Positions 34,178 through 43,100 of a stretch of 64,000 nt of DNA are shown piece after piece; the stretch's first letter is position 1; the number at the start of each line of letters is the position of its first letter. The notes under the pieces are model-generated. The model saw nothing but the letters and a program-made list of their open reading frames with translations, ran no database searches and was not told the origin of the DNA. The DNA comes from TMED108 sp036166415 (lineage in GTDB: Bacteria > Fidelibacterota > Marinisomatia > Marinisomatales > TCS55). Location: NCBI GenBank assembly GCA_036166415.1, contig JAYZHP010000081.1:19696-83695 (forward strand), given 5' to 3'. A program made the position numbers and the translations under genes.

Positions 34178-35160
34178 AAGCTTAATTCCTTTAATTTATT
34201 TGACTGAGTAAATATTACAAACATTGTACAGCAACCAAGTAGTGCAGCCCCATTGACTACATGGAAACTGGCTATATAGGGCATACGCTCAGATAAAACA
34301 GTTACGGCTCCTAGGATAATTTGAATAAATAAAATTATTGAAATCATAATCAACATCTTTAATTCCATAGAATTCTTTTTAACAATTTTCCCAAATTTAT
34401 AAATAAAGAAAGACAATACTAAAGTGATTATAATAGCACCCAAACGGTGTAAAAAATGAATGGTGACTTGCCACTTTGAAACCATATCTAAATTCTTATC
34501 AAATAACTCAGCATTAATATTATCTATCATAATATCAGAAAAAGTAGGAATCCACATACCCCCCATTGTAGGAAAATCAGGAATGGCAAGACCGGATGCT
34601 GTATGTCGCATTAAAGCGCCTAAAATTAATTGAATATAAACCATGGCAGTTAGTATTACTGCACCACGTTTAATAGATAATGGATAATTAATATTGTTTC
34701 TATGGCTTCTAATAGATGAAAGGCTGTAAGCAATAAATATCGTTGAAACAAAAAATGTCTGCGCAAGTATTCCATGAACAATTGAAATTGGTGCCGGTAA
34801 AAAGAATAGCACTGTCATTCCACCAAGCAGTCCTTGAATGACAACTAATAAAAGAGCAAAAAAACCCATTTTTTTTATCCATAATGGTTGATTTGAAAAA
34901 CCTAATAAAATTGACTGAACTAAAGTCAAAAACCCAACTATGGTTGCAAAAAGTCTATGGCCATGTTCATAAAATATTCCACCAACCATTTCAGAAACTG
35001 GAAAGGAAAACATTTGTTTGCCATAGGATGTTGGCCAGTCTGGCACAGATAATCCGACTTCATGACTTTTAACTAATGCGCCGACAAAAATTAAAAATAA
35101 TGTAGATATTACAACTAACTTTGACAAGCGCCTAAGGCTGGAGTCAACTAATGATTGCAT
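34174..35160 (-). CDS. ctaA: Heme A synthase
   Basis: A 328-residue, eight-helix COX15/CtaA protein that oxidises heme O to heme A. The duplicated four-helix plan with His ligands is seen: SHEVGLSVPDWPTSYGKQMF, FYEHGHRLFATIVG, SIVHGILAQ in the first half; ALMRHTASGLAIPDFP, HFLHRLGAIIITL and SFHVVNGAALLG in the second. It begins the assembly sub-cluster ctaA-ctaB-sco-DUF420. An inverted repeat lies 42 bases upstream. Confidence 0.93.
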   Translation of the reverse strand: MQSLVDSSLRRLSKLVVISTLFLIFVGALVKSHEVGLSVPDWPTSYGKQMFSFPVSEMVGGIFYEHGHRLFATIVGFLTLVQSILLGFSNQPLWIKKMGFFALLLVVIQGLLGGMTVLFFLPAPISIVHGILAQTFFVSTIFIAYSLSSIRSHRNNINYPLSIKRGAVILTAMVYIQLILGALMRHTASGLAIPDFPTMGGMWIPTFSDIMIDNINAELFDKNLDMVSKWQVTIHFLHRLGAIIITLVLSFFIYKFGKIVKKNSMELKMLIMISIILFIQIILGAVTVLSERMPYIASFHVVNGAALLGCCTMFVIFTQSNKLKELSF

Positions 35161-35201
35161 GAATAAATTATATCTATTAATAATTAATGTAAAAATTGGA
35201 T

Positions 35202-35219
35202 GTCAAACAAAAGTTTGAC
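35202..35219. repeat. 18-base perfect inverted repeat between oxidase subunit II and ctaA
   Basis: The seven-base arms GTCAAAC and GTTTGAC flank an AAAA loop. On the minus strand the hairpin is followed a few bases later by TTTTT, so it could be a weak terminator or attenuator after the subunit II gene. The loop is short and the symmetry perfect, so a repressor operator controlling ctaA is equally possible. Confidence 0.5.
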
Positions 35220-35242
35220 TTAATATAAATTAATTATATGAC

Positions 35243-36118
35243 CTACCATTCATCATCACCCCAATCATCTTCATCTTCTGCTTCTTCAAGTAAAAACTCC
35301 TGCTCTGAATCCATCCATTGTTTATATCCATCTTCATCAAAAACTGTCAGATAACCTCTCATTTGAGCATGCTGTGCCCCACATAATTGAGCGCAAGCAA
35401 TTTCAAATCCCTTATATCGATCAAGTGGCTTTTTTTCTTCGAAATCCTCTCGCGCAGTGCCTTTTATTGTTTTTAAAAAGTCATCTGTGGTCATTGTTGC
35501 TTCAAACCAGACCGGAATTGTCATTCCAGGAATCGCATCTTGAGAGACTCTAAGCTCGGGGAGTTTAAAATTATGAATAACATCTCTTGATGATAGCAAG
35601 ATATTTATTGGTGTATTCACAGGAATTTTTAATTGGTTCTGCAAAACAACATCATCCTTAGCATATTCATCAGTGCGATCAAGTCCAATGAAGTTTTGTT
35701 CTTCATCATTAACTAAATCAATATTGGTTGAACCGAAAACATTATCTGGTCCTGGGTAATGTATATTCCAGGCAAATTGCTGAGCGACTACTCTAATCTG
35801 AATAGAATCAATTGTATCGGGAACATCATTTACCCTGCTCGCCCATATAGGAAATGCAAAACCTATCAATAATACTACTTCAATTAATGCAACTGCTACT
35901 TCAGCATATGTAGAATAGTGATTTTTCACTCCATGGTAGTCTGCTTTTGGCTGTCTTGATGAACGAAATCTAATAAGCGTATATATAAAATAAGCTCCCC
36001 AACCAACAAATAGTATCAGCATCAACCAGTGAACCAGTGAAATTACATTATCAATAGCAGGTCCTTGCGTTGAAGCAGAAACAGTTGGTAGTCCTAATTT
36101 TCTAAGTAATTCTAACAT
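35243..36118 (-). CDS. ctaC: Cytochrome c oxidase subunit II (CuA)
   Basis: A 291-residue subunit with two membrane helices (about 25-50 and 71-93) and a periplasmic cupredoxin domain. CuA ligands can be placed at His182 (DVIHNFKLP), Cys242, Cys246, His250 and Met253 in CAQLCGAQHAQM; Gln244 stands where Glu is found in mitochondria, as in many bacteria. No heme c motif is fused to it. The C-terminus is a very acidic tail ending EDEDDWGDDEW, nearly identical to the end of the octaheme cytochrome at 40195. It is the last structural gene of the oxidase set, not the first as in many operons. Confidence 0.95.
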   Translation of the reverse strand: MLELLRKLGLPTVSASTQGPAIDNVISLVHWLMLILFVGWGAYFIYTLIRFRSSRQPKADYHGVKNHYSTYAEVAVALIEVVLLIGFAFPIWASRVNDVPDTIDSIQIRVVAQQFAWNIHYPGPDNVFGSTNIDLVNDEEQNFIGLDRTDEYAKDDVVLQNQLKIPVNTPINILLSSRDVIHNFKLPELRVSQDAIPGMTIPVWFEATMTTDDFLKTIKGTAREDFEEKKPLDRYKGFEIACAQLCGAQHAQMRGYLTVFDEDGYKQWMDSEQEFLLEEAEDEDDWGDDEW

Positions 36119-36130
36119 TAGGCTATAGCC

Positions 36131-36373
36131 TTAAATATTCTTTTTTCTTTTTGATAAGGTTTTTGCATACTCTTTAGCTCTTTTATTCAAAACATAAATA
36201 AATGATACAAAGCTACTTAATACTCCTCCGGTAATTGTAAGCATAGTAATAATAGCCAAATTCATTCCTTGCGTTGCCTTTGCATTTGGGTCGCCAAAAC
36301 ACGTGGAGCATGCATAAGCAATTTCAGGTACAACAATAATAATGGCTAGCGTAACTACAATTGTTCTAATCAT
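36131..36373 (-). CDS. Small exported or membrane protein with CSTCFGDPNAK motif
   Basis: Function unknown. The 80-residue product has an N-terminal hydrophobic segment (about 3-20) ending at YACSTCFGDPNAKATQG, then a second helix (about 38-62), and a basic end (RAKEYAKTLSKRKKNI). The CxxC pair just after the first helix lies on the periplasmic side in the likely topology, so it might bind metal or act in redox or copper delivery. Its place between the oxidase subunit IV/57-residue genes and subunit II suggests a part in oxidase assembly or structure (inference). The gaps are 2 and 12 bases. Confidence 0.75.
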   Translation of the reverse strand: MIRTIVVTLAIIIVVPEIAYACSTCFGDPNAKATQGMNLAIITMLTITGGVLSSFVSFIYVLNKRAKEYAKTLSKRKKNI

Positions 36374-36375
36374 AA

Positions 36376-36549
36376 CTAAATCGTTCTAAACTTCTTATAT
36401 ACTTGTATTCCATAATAGACTAAAGCAACACCCCCTACAAATGATCCAATGCTAATCATAGGTGATCTATTGACCCCCCAAAAACCTACACCCAATGAAA
36501 GACAGGTTGATAAAATTATAAATAAAATATGAAAAGATTTAATTGACAT
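36376..36549 (-). CDS. Small two-helix membrane protein in the oxidase operon, 57 residues
   Basis: Not recognised. The ATG at 36549 is 2 bases after the subunit IV stop, and the TAG is 2 bases before the next start, so it fills the gap exactly. Helix one is FHILFIILSTCLSLGVGFWGV (about 6-26), helix two ISIGSFVGGVALVYYGIQVY (about 32-51), and the end is basic (KKFRTI). Its size and topology recall small accessory subunits of heme-copper oxidases, but there is no diagnostic motif. Confidence 0.65.
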   Translation of the reverse strand: MSIKSFHILFIILSTCLSLGVGFWGVNRSPMISIGSFVGGVALVYYGIQVYKKFRTI

Positions 36550-36551
36550 AC

Positions 36552-36848
36552 TTAATAGATCCTGGCTTGAGCTAGCATTGTACCAATAGGTAAAATAATT
36601 AAAATTAAAAAAGCAACAGCAGTTGCGATTAAAGTCCAGTATATAGTGGTTTTCTCATCAATTAAATGCATGAAGTAACACGCCACCAAAGATGCCTTGA
36701 CGCTTGCAACAAGCAAGCCAAGAGCTATTCCTGATTTTACACCAATATCTAGATAAGAGATAGCTACCGTCACTACAGTTAAACATGCTAGGGCAACAAA
36801 AACTATTACATATGTCTTTATATGATGTTTTACTTCTTCTGGTGTCAT
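36552..36848 (-). CDS. ctaF: Cytochrome c oxidase subunit IV (prokaryotic type)
   Basis: A three-helix subunit of about 98 residues. The frame is open farther upstream into ctaE, but the ATG at 36848 has a good GAGGA site eight bases before it, avoids a long overlap and starts at the expected MTPEEVKHH, so I use it. The pattern VIVFVALACLTVVTVAISYLDIG ... LVASVKASLVACYFMHL ... LIATAVAFLILIILPIG matches the COX4_pro family, including the KxxLVxxYFMHL motif. It belongs to the caa3/aa3 oxidase between subunits III and II. Confidence 0.9.
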   Translation of the reverse strand: MTPEEVKHHIKTYVIVFVALACLTVVTVAISYLDIGVKSGIALGLLVASVKASLVACYFMHLIDEKTTIYWTLIATAVAFLILIILPIGTMLAQARIY

Positions 36849-36858
36849 AAATAATTCC

Positions 36859-37449
36859 TCATAATAAATATAGAACTGGGAAAAGAAAAATCCAGACCAA
36901 ATCAACAAAATGCCAATACAGACCAACTATTTCTATTCTATTTGTAAATCGTTCAGGATCTGTATTCCACATTTTTGAACCTGGACCAAAAAAATAACCG
37001 ATTACAATAATTCCTCCAATTACATGGAGAACATGCAAACCTGTCATTGTAAAATAAATACCTAAAAAATTATTCGTGCTAGGATAATAATGATGGCTGA
37101 ACTTTGCTGTATATTCAAAATATTTAATTACCAAAAACCCAAAAGCAAAAAGCAAAGTAACACCAGAGTAAAGTTTAAATTTCTTAAAATCATTTAATTT
37201 TAATGATGCCCAACTCATGACCATGGTTACTGATGATGAGATTAAGAATAAAGTGTTTAAGGTAGCTAAGGGTACATCAAGATATTTTGTTCCAGGAGGC
37301 CAATTATCTACACCAGTCCTTAAAAAGATATAGGCAGAAAATAATCCACCAAATAACATGACTTCGGATGCTAGAAAAAGCCATATTCCTAATTTCCCAT
37401 TGTATAATCCTGTATCAGGACGCTCTTTAACATTAAATGGAATATCCAT
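36859..37449 (-). CDS. ctaE: Cytochrome c oxidase subunit III
   Basis: A 196-residue subunit with about five helices, the short bacterial form. Motifs are KLGIWLFLASEVMLFGGLFSAYIF near the N-terminus, a FTMTGLHVLHVIGG segment with conserved His, and YWHFVDLVWIFLFPVLYL at the end, all standard for the subunit III family. It begins 5 bases after ctaD. Confidence 0.95.
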   Translation of the reverse strand: MDIPFNVKERPDTGLYNGKLGIWLFLASEVMLFGGLFSAYIFLRTGVDNWPPGTKYLDVPLATLNTLFLISSSVTMVMSWASLKLNDFKKFKLYSGVTLLFAFGFLVIKYFEYTAKFSHHYYPSTNNFLGIYFTMTGLHVLHVIGGIIVIGYFFGPGSKMWNTDPERFTNRIEIVGLYWHFVDLVWIFLFPVLYLL

Positions 37450-37454
37450 ACTAA

Positions 37455-39167
37455 TTAACCTTTTTGACTTTGTGGTAAGAAATCGTTTTTTTGATTAGGA
37501 ACGCTATATTCATACGGGCCTCGATATACTGTAGGGACTTTTTCAAAATTGCCGTGCCCTAAAGGCGGTGATGTTGTATCGGTCCAATCTATAGTCGTCG
37601 CACCCCATGGGTTTGATTCACCTGTTTTTTCAGATCGAAGACTAATTATCATATTTACAATAAAGAACAACTGGGCAACACCTAATAGCCATGCAGATAT
37701 TGTCATAAATTCATTTAAATGAATTACTCCAGCAGCATGCGCATAAGTTTCTCCTCCATCATTCATTCTCCTTGAAAGACCTGCTAATCCTTGAATAAAC
37801 ATAGGCATAAAGACGCCGTTCATAAATATAAATGAGAAATAAAAATGAAGTTTTCCAAGGGTTTCATTCGTTCGCTTTCCTGTAATTTTTGGAAACCAAT
37901 AATAAATTCCTGCAAATAAGGCAAAAATTGTTCCTGGGGCTACTACATAGTGAAAATGACCAATTACATAATAAGTATCATGAAGATGTATATCAGCTGC
38001 AGCTAAACCAAGAGGAAGGCCTGTTAATCCACCAATTCCAAACATTGGCAAAAAACCAAGGGCGAACAGCATTGGAGTATTAAATCTGATTGAACCACCC
38101 CAAAGTGAGAGTAATAACGCGGTTAAAATCACAACAGAAGGAATTGATATAATCATTGTTGTTGTTTGAAAGAAAGCTCCAATTGTAGTACCCATTCCAG
38201 TAAGGTACATGTGATGGGCCCAGACTATAAACGACATAAATCCTAGAAATACCATCGCATAAACCAATGATCTATAACCTTTAATAGGTTTTCTTGTATT
38301 GTTAGCAATCACTTCCGTAACAATACCAAAAGCAGGAAGAATCAAGACATATACCTCAGGATGTGCTAAAAACCAGAATAAGTGCTGCCAAAGTAAGGGG
38401 CTTCCACCGCCTGCATAAGGACCTCCGCCGCTTACTACTAATCCGCTTGGCATAAAAAAACTTGTTCCGGCTAAGCGATCCATTAATTGTAGAATACCTG
38501 CAGCTTCCAATGGAGGGAATGCTAAAAGTAATAAAAAGGCTGTAATAAACTGAGTCCATACAAAAATAGGTAATTTCATCCAGGTCATTCCATCGGCACG
38601 TAGCTGAATAACAGTTACCAAAATGTTAACCGATCCTAATAATGAAGATGTTATGAGCATAACCATTCCCCATAACCAGACAGTTTGCCCCATTGTTGCA
38701 ATATTTGATAAAGGAGGATATGATGTCCATCCAGAGTTTGCTGCTCCACCTGGCACAAAAAACCCAATTACCATAATAACCGATCCTAAAAAATACATCC
38801 AATAGGATGCAGCATTAAGTTTAGGGAAGGCCATATCGATTGCCCCAATTTGCAATGGGACAAAATAGTTTCCAAATGCACCAAAAGCTAATGGAACTAC
38901 ACCTAAAAATATCATTATTGTTCCATGCATTGCACCCATAGAATTATATGTTTCAGGTGGAAGAGCTCCATCTGGACCTAGAAGACTTCCGATCAATGGG
39001 ATTGGTGTTCCTGGGTAGGCAATCTGATACCGCATAATGGAAATAAGAACAAATCCAAACAGAAGCCAAACCAGAGAGGTAATTCCATATTGAATACCAA
39101 TTACTTTATGGTCAGTTGACCAAATATATTTAGTCCAAAAACTCTGCTTATGATGTCCTTCGCTCAT
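37455..39167 (-). CDS. ctaD: Cytochrome c oxidase subunit I (A-type heme-copper oxidase)
   Basis: The 570-residue catalytic subunit, about 12 helices. The low-spin heme ligand is in GAMHGTIMIF; the CuB/Tyr cross-link motif is FLAHPEVYVLILP, with the Glu of the A1-type D-pathway; CuB His pair is WAHHMYLTG; and HDTYYVIGHFHYVVAPG carries the remaining heme ligands. IGAIDMAFPKLN keeps the D-channel Asp. It reduces O2 to water and pumps protons. It starts the oxidase operon, with GG-rich AAAGG before the ATG and a divergent promoter region upstream. Confidence 0.96.
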   Translation of the reverse strand: MSEGHHKQSFWTKYIWSTDHKVIGIQYGITSLVWLLFGFVLISIMRYQIAYPGTPIPLIGSLLGPDGALPPETYNSMGAMHGTIMIFLGVVPLAFGAFGNYFVPLQIGAIDMAFPKLNAASYWMYFLGSVIMVIGFFVPGGAANSGWTSYPPLSNIATMGQTVWLWGMVMLITSSLLGSVNILVTVIQLRADGMTWMKLPIFVWTQFITAFLLLLAFPPLEAAGILQLMDRLAGTSFFMPSGLVVSGGGPYAGGGSPLLWQHLFWFLAHPEVYVLILPAFGIVTEVIANNTRKPIKGYRSLVYAMVFLGFMSFIVWAHHMYLTGMGTTIGAFFQTTTMIISIPSVVILTALLLSLWGGSIRFNTPMLFALGFLPMFGIGGLTGLPLGLAAADIHLHDTYYVIGHFHYVVAPGTIFALFAGIYYWFPKITGKRTNETLGKLHFYFSFIFMNGVFMPMFIQGLAGLSRRMNDGGETYAHAAGVIHLNEFMTISAWLLGVAQLFFIVNMIISLRSEKTGESNPWGATTIDWTDTTSPPLGHGNFEKVPTVYRGPYEYSVPNQKNDFLPQSQKG

Positions 39168-39227
39168 GATTACCTTTAATTAAATATTTAGGGGCTATCG
39201 TGTGATATGTTTTTGAGTTCAATTATA

Positions 39228-39257
39228 ACTATAATTAAATAAAATTTACGGTTTCAA
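39228..39257 (-). promoter_or_regulatory. Predicted sigma-70 type promoter for the oxidase operon
   Basis: On the minus strand TTGAAA is followed after 18 bases by TATAGT, each five of six to the consensus, about 60 bases before the ctaD ATG. It is read by eye only. Confidence 0.45.
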
Positions 39258-39319
39258 TGAAGTATCTACAAAGTTGATTTTACTAATTTTTTATTATGCT
39301 TTAGTTTGTTGTTTTAGTT

Positions 39320-39348
39320 TTGTTACTTTATCTAAATTTAATTATATA
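39320..39348 (+). promoter_or_regulatory. Predicted sigma-70 type promoter for the cupredoxin gene
   Basis: TTGTTA and TATATA are separated by 17 bases, about 34 bases before the cupredoxin ATG, which also has GGAG at 39373-39376. It is back to back with the oxidase promoter in the same 214-base gap. Background AT-richness makes such matches common. Confidence 0.45.
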
Positions 39349-39381
39349 GTACAGTTAATATTTTAATCATTCGGAGAAATA

Positions 39382-40089
39382 ATGAACAAAATTATCATCA
39401 ATATTATAGTCATCTCTTTGGGGGCAAATATTTTATTTGCAGGAGAAGTTAAAGGTAGCGTGAAATATGTAGGCAAACCACCAAAGGCGAAGCGCTTAAG
39501 AATGGATGCTGATCCTGTATGTGCAGCCTCCCACCAGGAAGCTGCAAAAGCTGAATCTTTTGTTGTTGATGCAAACGGAAATCTTGCTAATGTTATCGTT
39601 TATCTTAAAAATGTTAAATACGATGGAAAGGCTCCAGCAAAAGCAAAAACTCTTGATCAGGCAGGTTGTGTTTATACTCCCCACGTACTAGGTGTTCAAG
39701 CAGGTCAGCCAATTAAAATTCTTAATAGTGATGCAACCATGCATAACATTCACGGCTTACCAAAAGTAAATAGAGAATTTAATTTTGGTATGCCTAAGAC
39801 ATTGAAAGAGAAGACCATCACTTTTGATAAAGCAGAAGATGTATTTGTGGTAAAATGCGATGTACATCCATGGATGAAAAGTTATACTCAGGTGTTTGAT
39901 CATCCATATTTTTCTGTGACAGATAAAAGTGGAAATTACAGTATTCCCAATGTCCCTGATGGAACTTATGAAATTGTCGCATGGCAAGAAAAATTTGGAA
40001 GCAAAAGGACTCTTTCTCAAAGCGTGACTGTTAAATCCGGTAAAGCAGTAGTCAACTTTGAATTTAGTCGACCAAAACCAAAGAAATAG
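39382..40089 (+). CDS. Exported cupredoxin-like protein with Ig-like carboxypeptidase-regulatory domain
   Basis: A 235-residue protein with a signal peptide (cleaved about ILFAGE, residue 20). The first part (about 22-170) looks like a cupredoxin: copper-ligand candidates are His121 (TMHNIHG) and Cys159, His162 and Met165 in KCDVHPWM. The second part (about 172-230), SVTDKSGNYSIPNVPDGTYEIVAWQEKFG, is a carboxypeptidase-regulatory-like beta-sandwich. The type is often named methylamine utilisation protein or plastocyanin-like. It has its own promoter and a strong terminator, so it is a single-gene unit between the oxidase and Rieske/cytochrome b operons. It might carry electrons between them or bind copper (inference). 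Confidence 0.87.
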   Translation: MNKIIINIIVISLGANILFAGEVKGSVKYVGKPPKAKRLRMDADPVCAASHQEAAKAESFVVDANGNLANVIVYLKNVKYDGKAPAKAKTLDQAGCVYTPHVLGVQAGQPIKILNSDATMHNIHGLPKVNREFNFGMPKTLKEKTITFDKAEDVFVVKCDVHPWMKSYTQVFDHPYFSVTDKSGNYSIPNVPDGTYEIVAWQEKFGSKRTLSQSVTVKSGKAVVNFEFSRPKPKK

Positions 40090-40116
40090 TAATTTAAAGC
40101 TACTTAATTCAATAAT

Positions 40117-40146
40117 AAAAAAGCCTCGTTAGTGCGAGGCTTTTTT
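40117..40146. terminator. Bidirectional rho-independent terminator
   Basis: The GC-rich stem GCCTCG/CGAGGC (40123-40128 with 40135-40140) has a six-base loop, with six As before it and six Ts after it. It works on both strands and lies between the convergent cupredoxin and octaheme cytochrome genes. Confidence 0.9.
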
Positions 40147-40194
40147 ATTGCAAATAGTAATTAATTAAAATGGATTATTATGATCATGTAAGAA

Positions 40195-43100
40195 TTACCA
40201 ATCGTCATCTCCCCAATCATCCTCTTCTTCTATGATAAATCCATATCCTTCGGAATTAAGATGACGCCTTACTATATCTGATACATCCTGCTTTCCCCCC
40301 ATACCCCACATCCAATCAATAAGTGCCTTATAAAGCAAGGTACTATCAGTGCTAATTTTAGCAACATCCCTACCCCATACTTCTCTAATTGAATTTATCG
40401 GTTCTTCAGTTGGTATGTAAGGCGCTGGCATTTTAGTTCCAGGCATTACATCTTGAGGGTTGATAAACCATTCTACCAGCCATTCGGGTCGCAAACGCTC
40501 CTTAGTTAATGTTAAATTTGGTGCCCATGTTAAAGCTGCCTGTTTTGGTTTTTCTGAACCGTAAAAATGACAATTATTACACGCACCCATTTCAGCAACT
40601 CTCTCTCCTGCTTTAAATGAGGAAGAATTCATAACAAATTGATGAGCATCTTCGTATTTTAAATCTTGACCGTCTTTGTATTGAAAATAAGATATAACTT
40701 TATTCCACTCTTCATCTGTATAGTCAAAACTTGGCATTCTCACTTGAAGGTGAGGTCTCACCATACTAATATCCTTGAACCAATCAAGTAGCCATTGTGG
40801 CTGTGTTTTTCTTCCTTGAGTATTTAATAAGGGTGGGCTAAAGCTTTGCACAATGCTCATATCCTCAGAATTTGTCTCATCAGCAACTACTTTGATCCAT
40901 TCGGCTACTGATGGCCAAATTGCTCCCCCTTCACCATCTAGCTTATGACAACCAAGGCAATTATTTGTATGTATGAATTGCTCTCCTTTGGCAATAGCTA
41001 AATACGTTGGTGATTTCTCTGGAAGCTTAGTCTGAGGAATTTCATCCTTTACGAGTCCCATAATTAACGTAACAAGGGACTCTATTTCTTTACGTTCTAA
41101 TCCAAAGTGCGGCATTCTAGACTTCTCTAGAGGCTTTAATTCTTTAATTCCAACCGAATGATCTTCATTTGGAATTAAATCAAATTTTTCTGGTTGATCG
41201 ATTTTATTATAAAACCAATCCCATTTAGTATGGGGTATTTCATCATGCCAGAACCCAAAATCTAACTTTGAAATAAGCTTACTTCCTTCATGATTGAGAG
41301 CAATCCCTATTGGTTTTTTATCTTCAAATCCTTGAATATTATGACAGGAATAACATCCATAATGACCAATTAAATTTTCTCCAGAATAAACAAGTTTTTC
41401 CTTTATTGTCATATCTTCAAGTAGGTTTTTTACCTGAATAGTTGAATTTAATTGGGATAAAAAGTCAGATGATATTTCATTCAAGATATTTTCATTAACT
41501 GAAGGAACAGGTGTAGAGTCAAATTTTTCACTTTTATCAGCTATTAAGTAGCTAGTAATATCGCTTGCCTCTTGATCAGTCAAGCGCAGATTAGGCATCT
41601 TTGTTCCAGGGTGATAGCTATAAGGGTTTTTCAGCCAATTGAATAGCCATTTTGCGTTTGTTTTAGAACCAATACCTATCAGGTTTGGTCCTTGTTCTTT
41701 TCTTAGGTTTTGTAAAGAGGGTTCATAGCTTGGGTCTGCTTCGGGTTGAATTTGGTGGCAACCCATACAGCCAAGAGACGAAACTAGTAATGCGCCATTT
41801 TCTGGATCACCAATTTGATTATTGCTTTTATCATATTTAGAAGATTTAGCAAATAAATATTCGGTCATCGCTAAGACTTCTTGTTCAGTTCTAAGTAAAT
41901 CCTTAGGGCTGCTGTTATTTCCTTTCTTAAAGAAATGAGGCATCCAGGTGTTATGTCGAAATGCTCTAGGCTCCATAATCCAGCGATATGTCCAATCTTT
42001 AGTAGTTTTTGAGGCAACCTTATACAGACTAGGACCAGCTTTAGGATAATCTTCTCCCCACCGATCCATGCTATGACAAGTATAGCATCCAGCTTTCTCA
42101 AAAGTTGACATTCCAAGACTAAGTTTTTCAGCGCCCTTAATTGGCATATTGTCACTATGGCATTTGAAACATCCGGCCTCTGCATATTGTGTTGGCAACA
42201 TTTTATTACCCCAATAATGCAAAGCTTCCCAGCCATACTTATCATGCCAATCTTTAGCTTGTTCTTCATTTTTTGGCATATGACCTGCAGAAATAAAATC
42301 TGTACCTCTTCCTCGTCCTGCATGGCAAGTTGTACATCCATATTCACTTGTTGGATGAGGCGAACTTCCACCTACAAACTCTTCTAACCTTGGGTGGGTG
42401 GTGTATGGTTGCGGTGCATCTTCAAATCCTTTTTTATCAATACCCACATGACATGTTATGCATCTATCTACTTTAGGCATACCCATATATACAAGATCAT
42501 CCTCAAGGTCATTTACCACTGTCTGCTTTACTTCATAGTAAGGGTCAATAAAGTCTATAACGGGAACATCTCGAACGATATTGGCTATTTTATTGGCAAA
42601 AGTCATAGCTTCAGGATCTAATTTTGACAACTGTCTTTCTAATAATTGTTTTTCACTACCTATGGCATATAGCGCGTCATTCGTTTGTTTAATGAATGAA
42701 TTGATTACTTTCAATTCTTGATCAAGACTATCAACCAAGGACTGATTTTTTTCAGCAATTAAAAATGCGGCATCTGTTTTTTTCTTAAGTCTATTGTAAT
42801 TCTTTTTTGCTTTTTCAAGATCGCCATGTCCGAATTGAGATTCTTCTAAAGTATATTTTGCAGCATCGAAGTCCGCCTTAGCAAATTGATAATCTTGATT
42901 TGACTGATAAAGAGTAGCATCCAAATCATTGATTTGCGCTTGAATTCTTTCAACCTTATCAGATTGATTTACTAATTCAGTTTGTCTTTTTTCTAATTCA
43001 CTTAATAGATTTTGATAGTCAGAATTTTCAGAAAGAATTAATTCTTGATTAGTTAGTTTCTGCTTAACATTTTCAATCTCCAATTTTCTAAATTCATACT

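Noticed and set aside
36849..36926. Longer start for oxidase subunit IV
   Set aside because: It would overlap ctaE by 68 bases and add sequence not seen in the family; the ATG at 36848 has a good ribosome site.
41871..42371. 166-codon minus-strand frame
   Set aside because: Another frame inside the octaheme cytochrome gene, whose CxxCH frame is clearly the real one.
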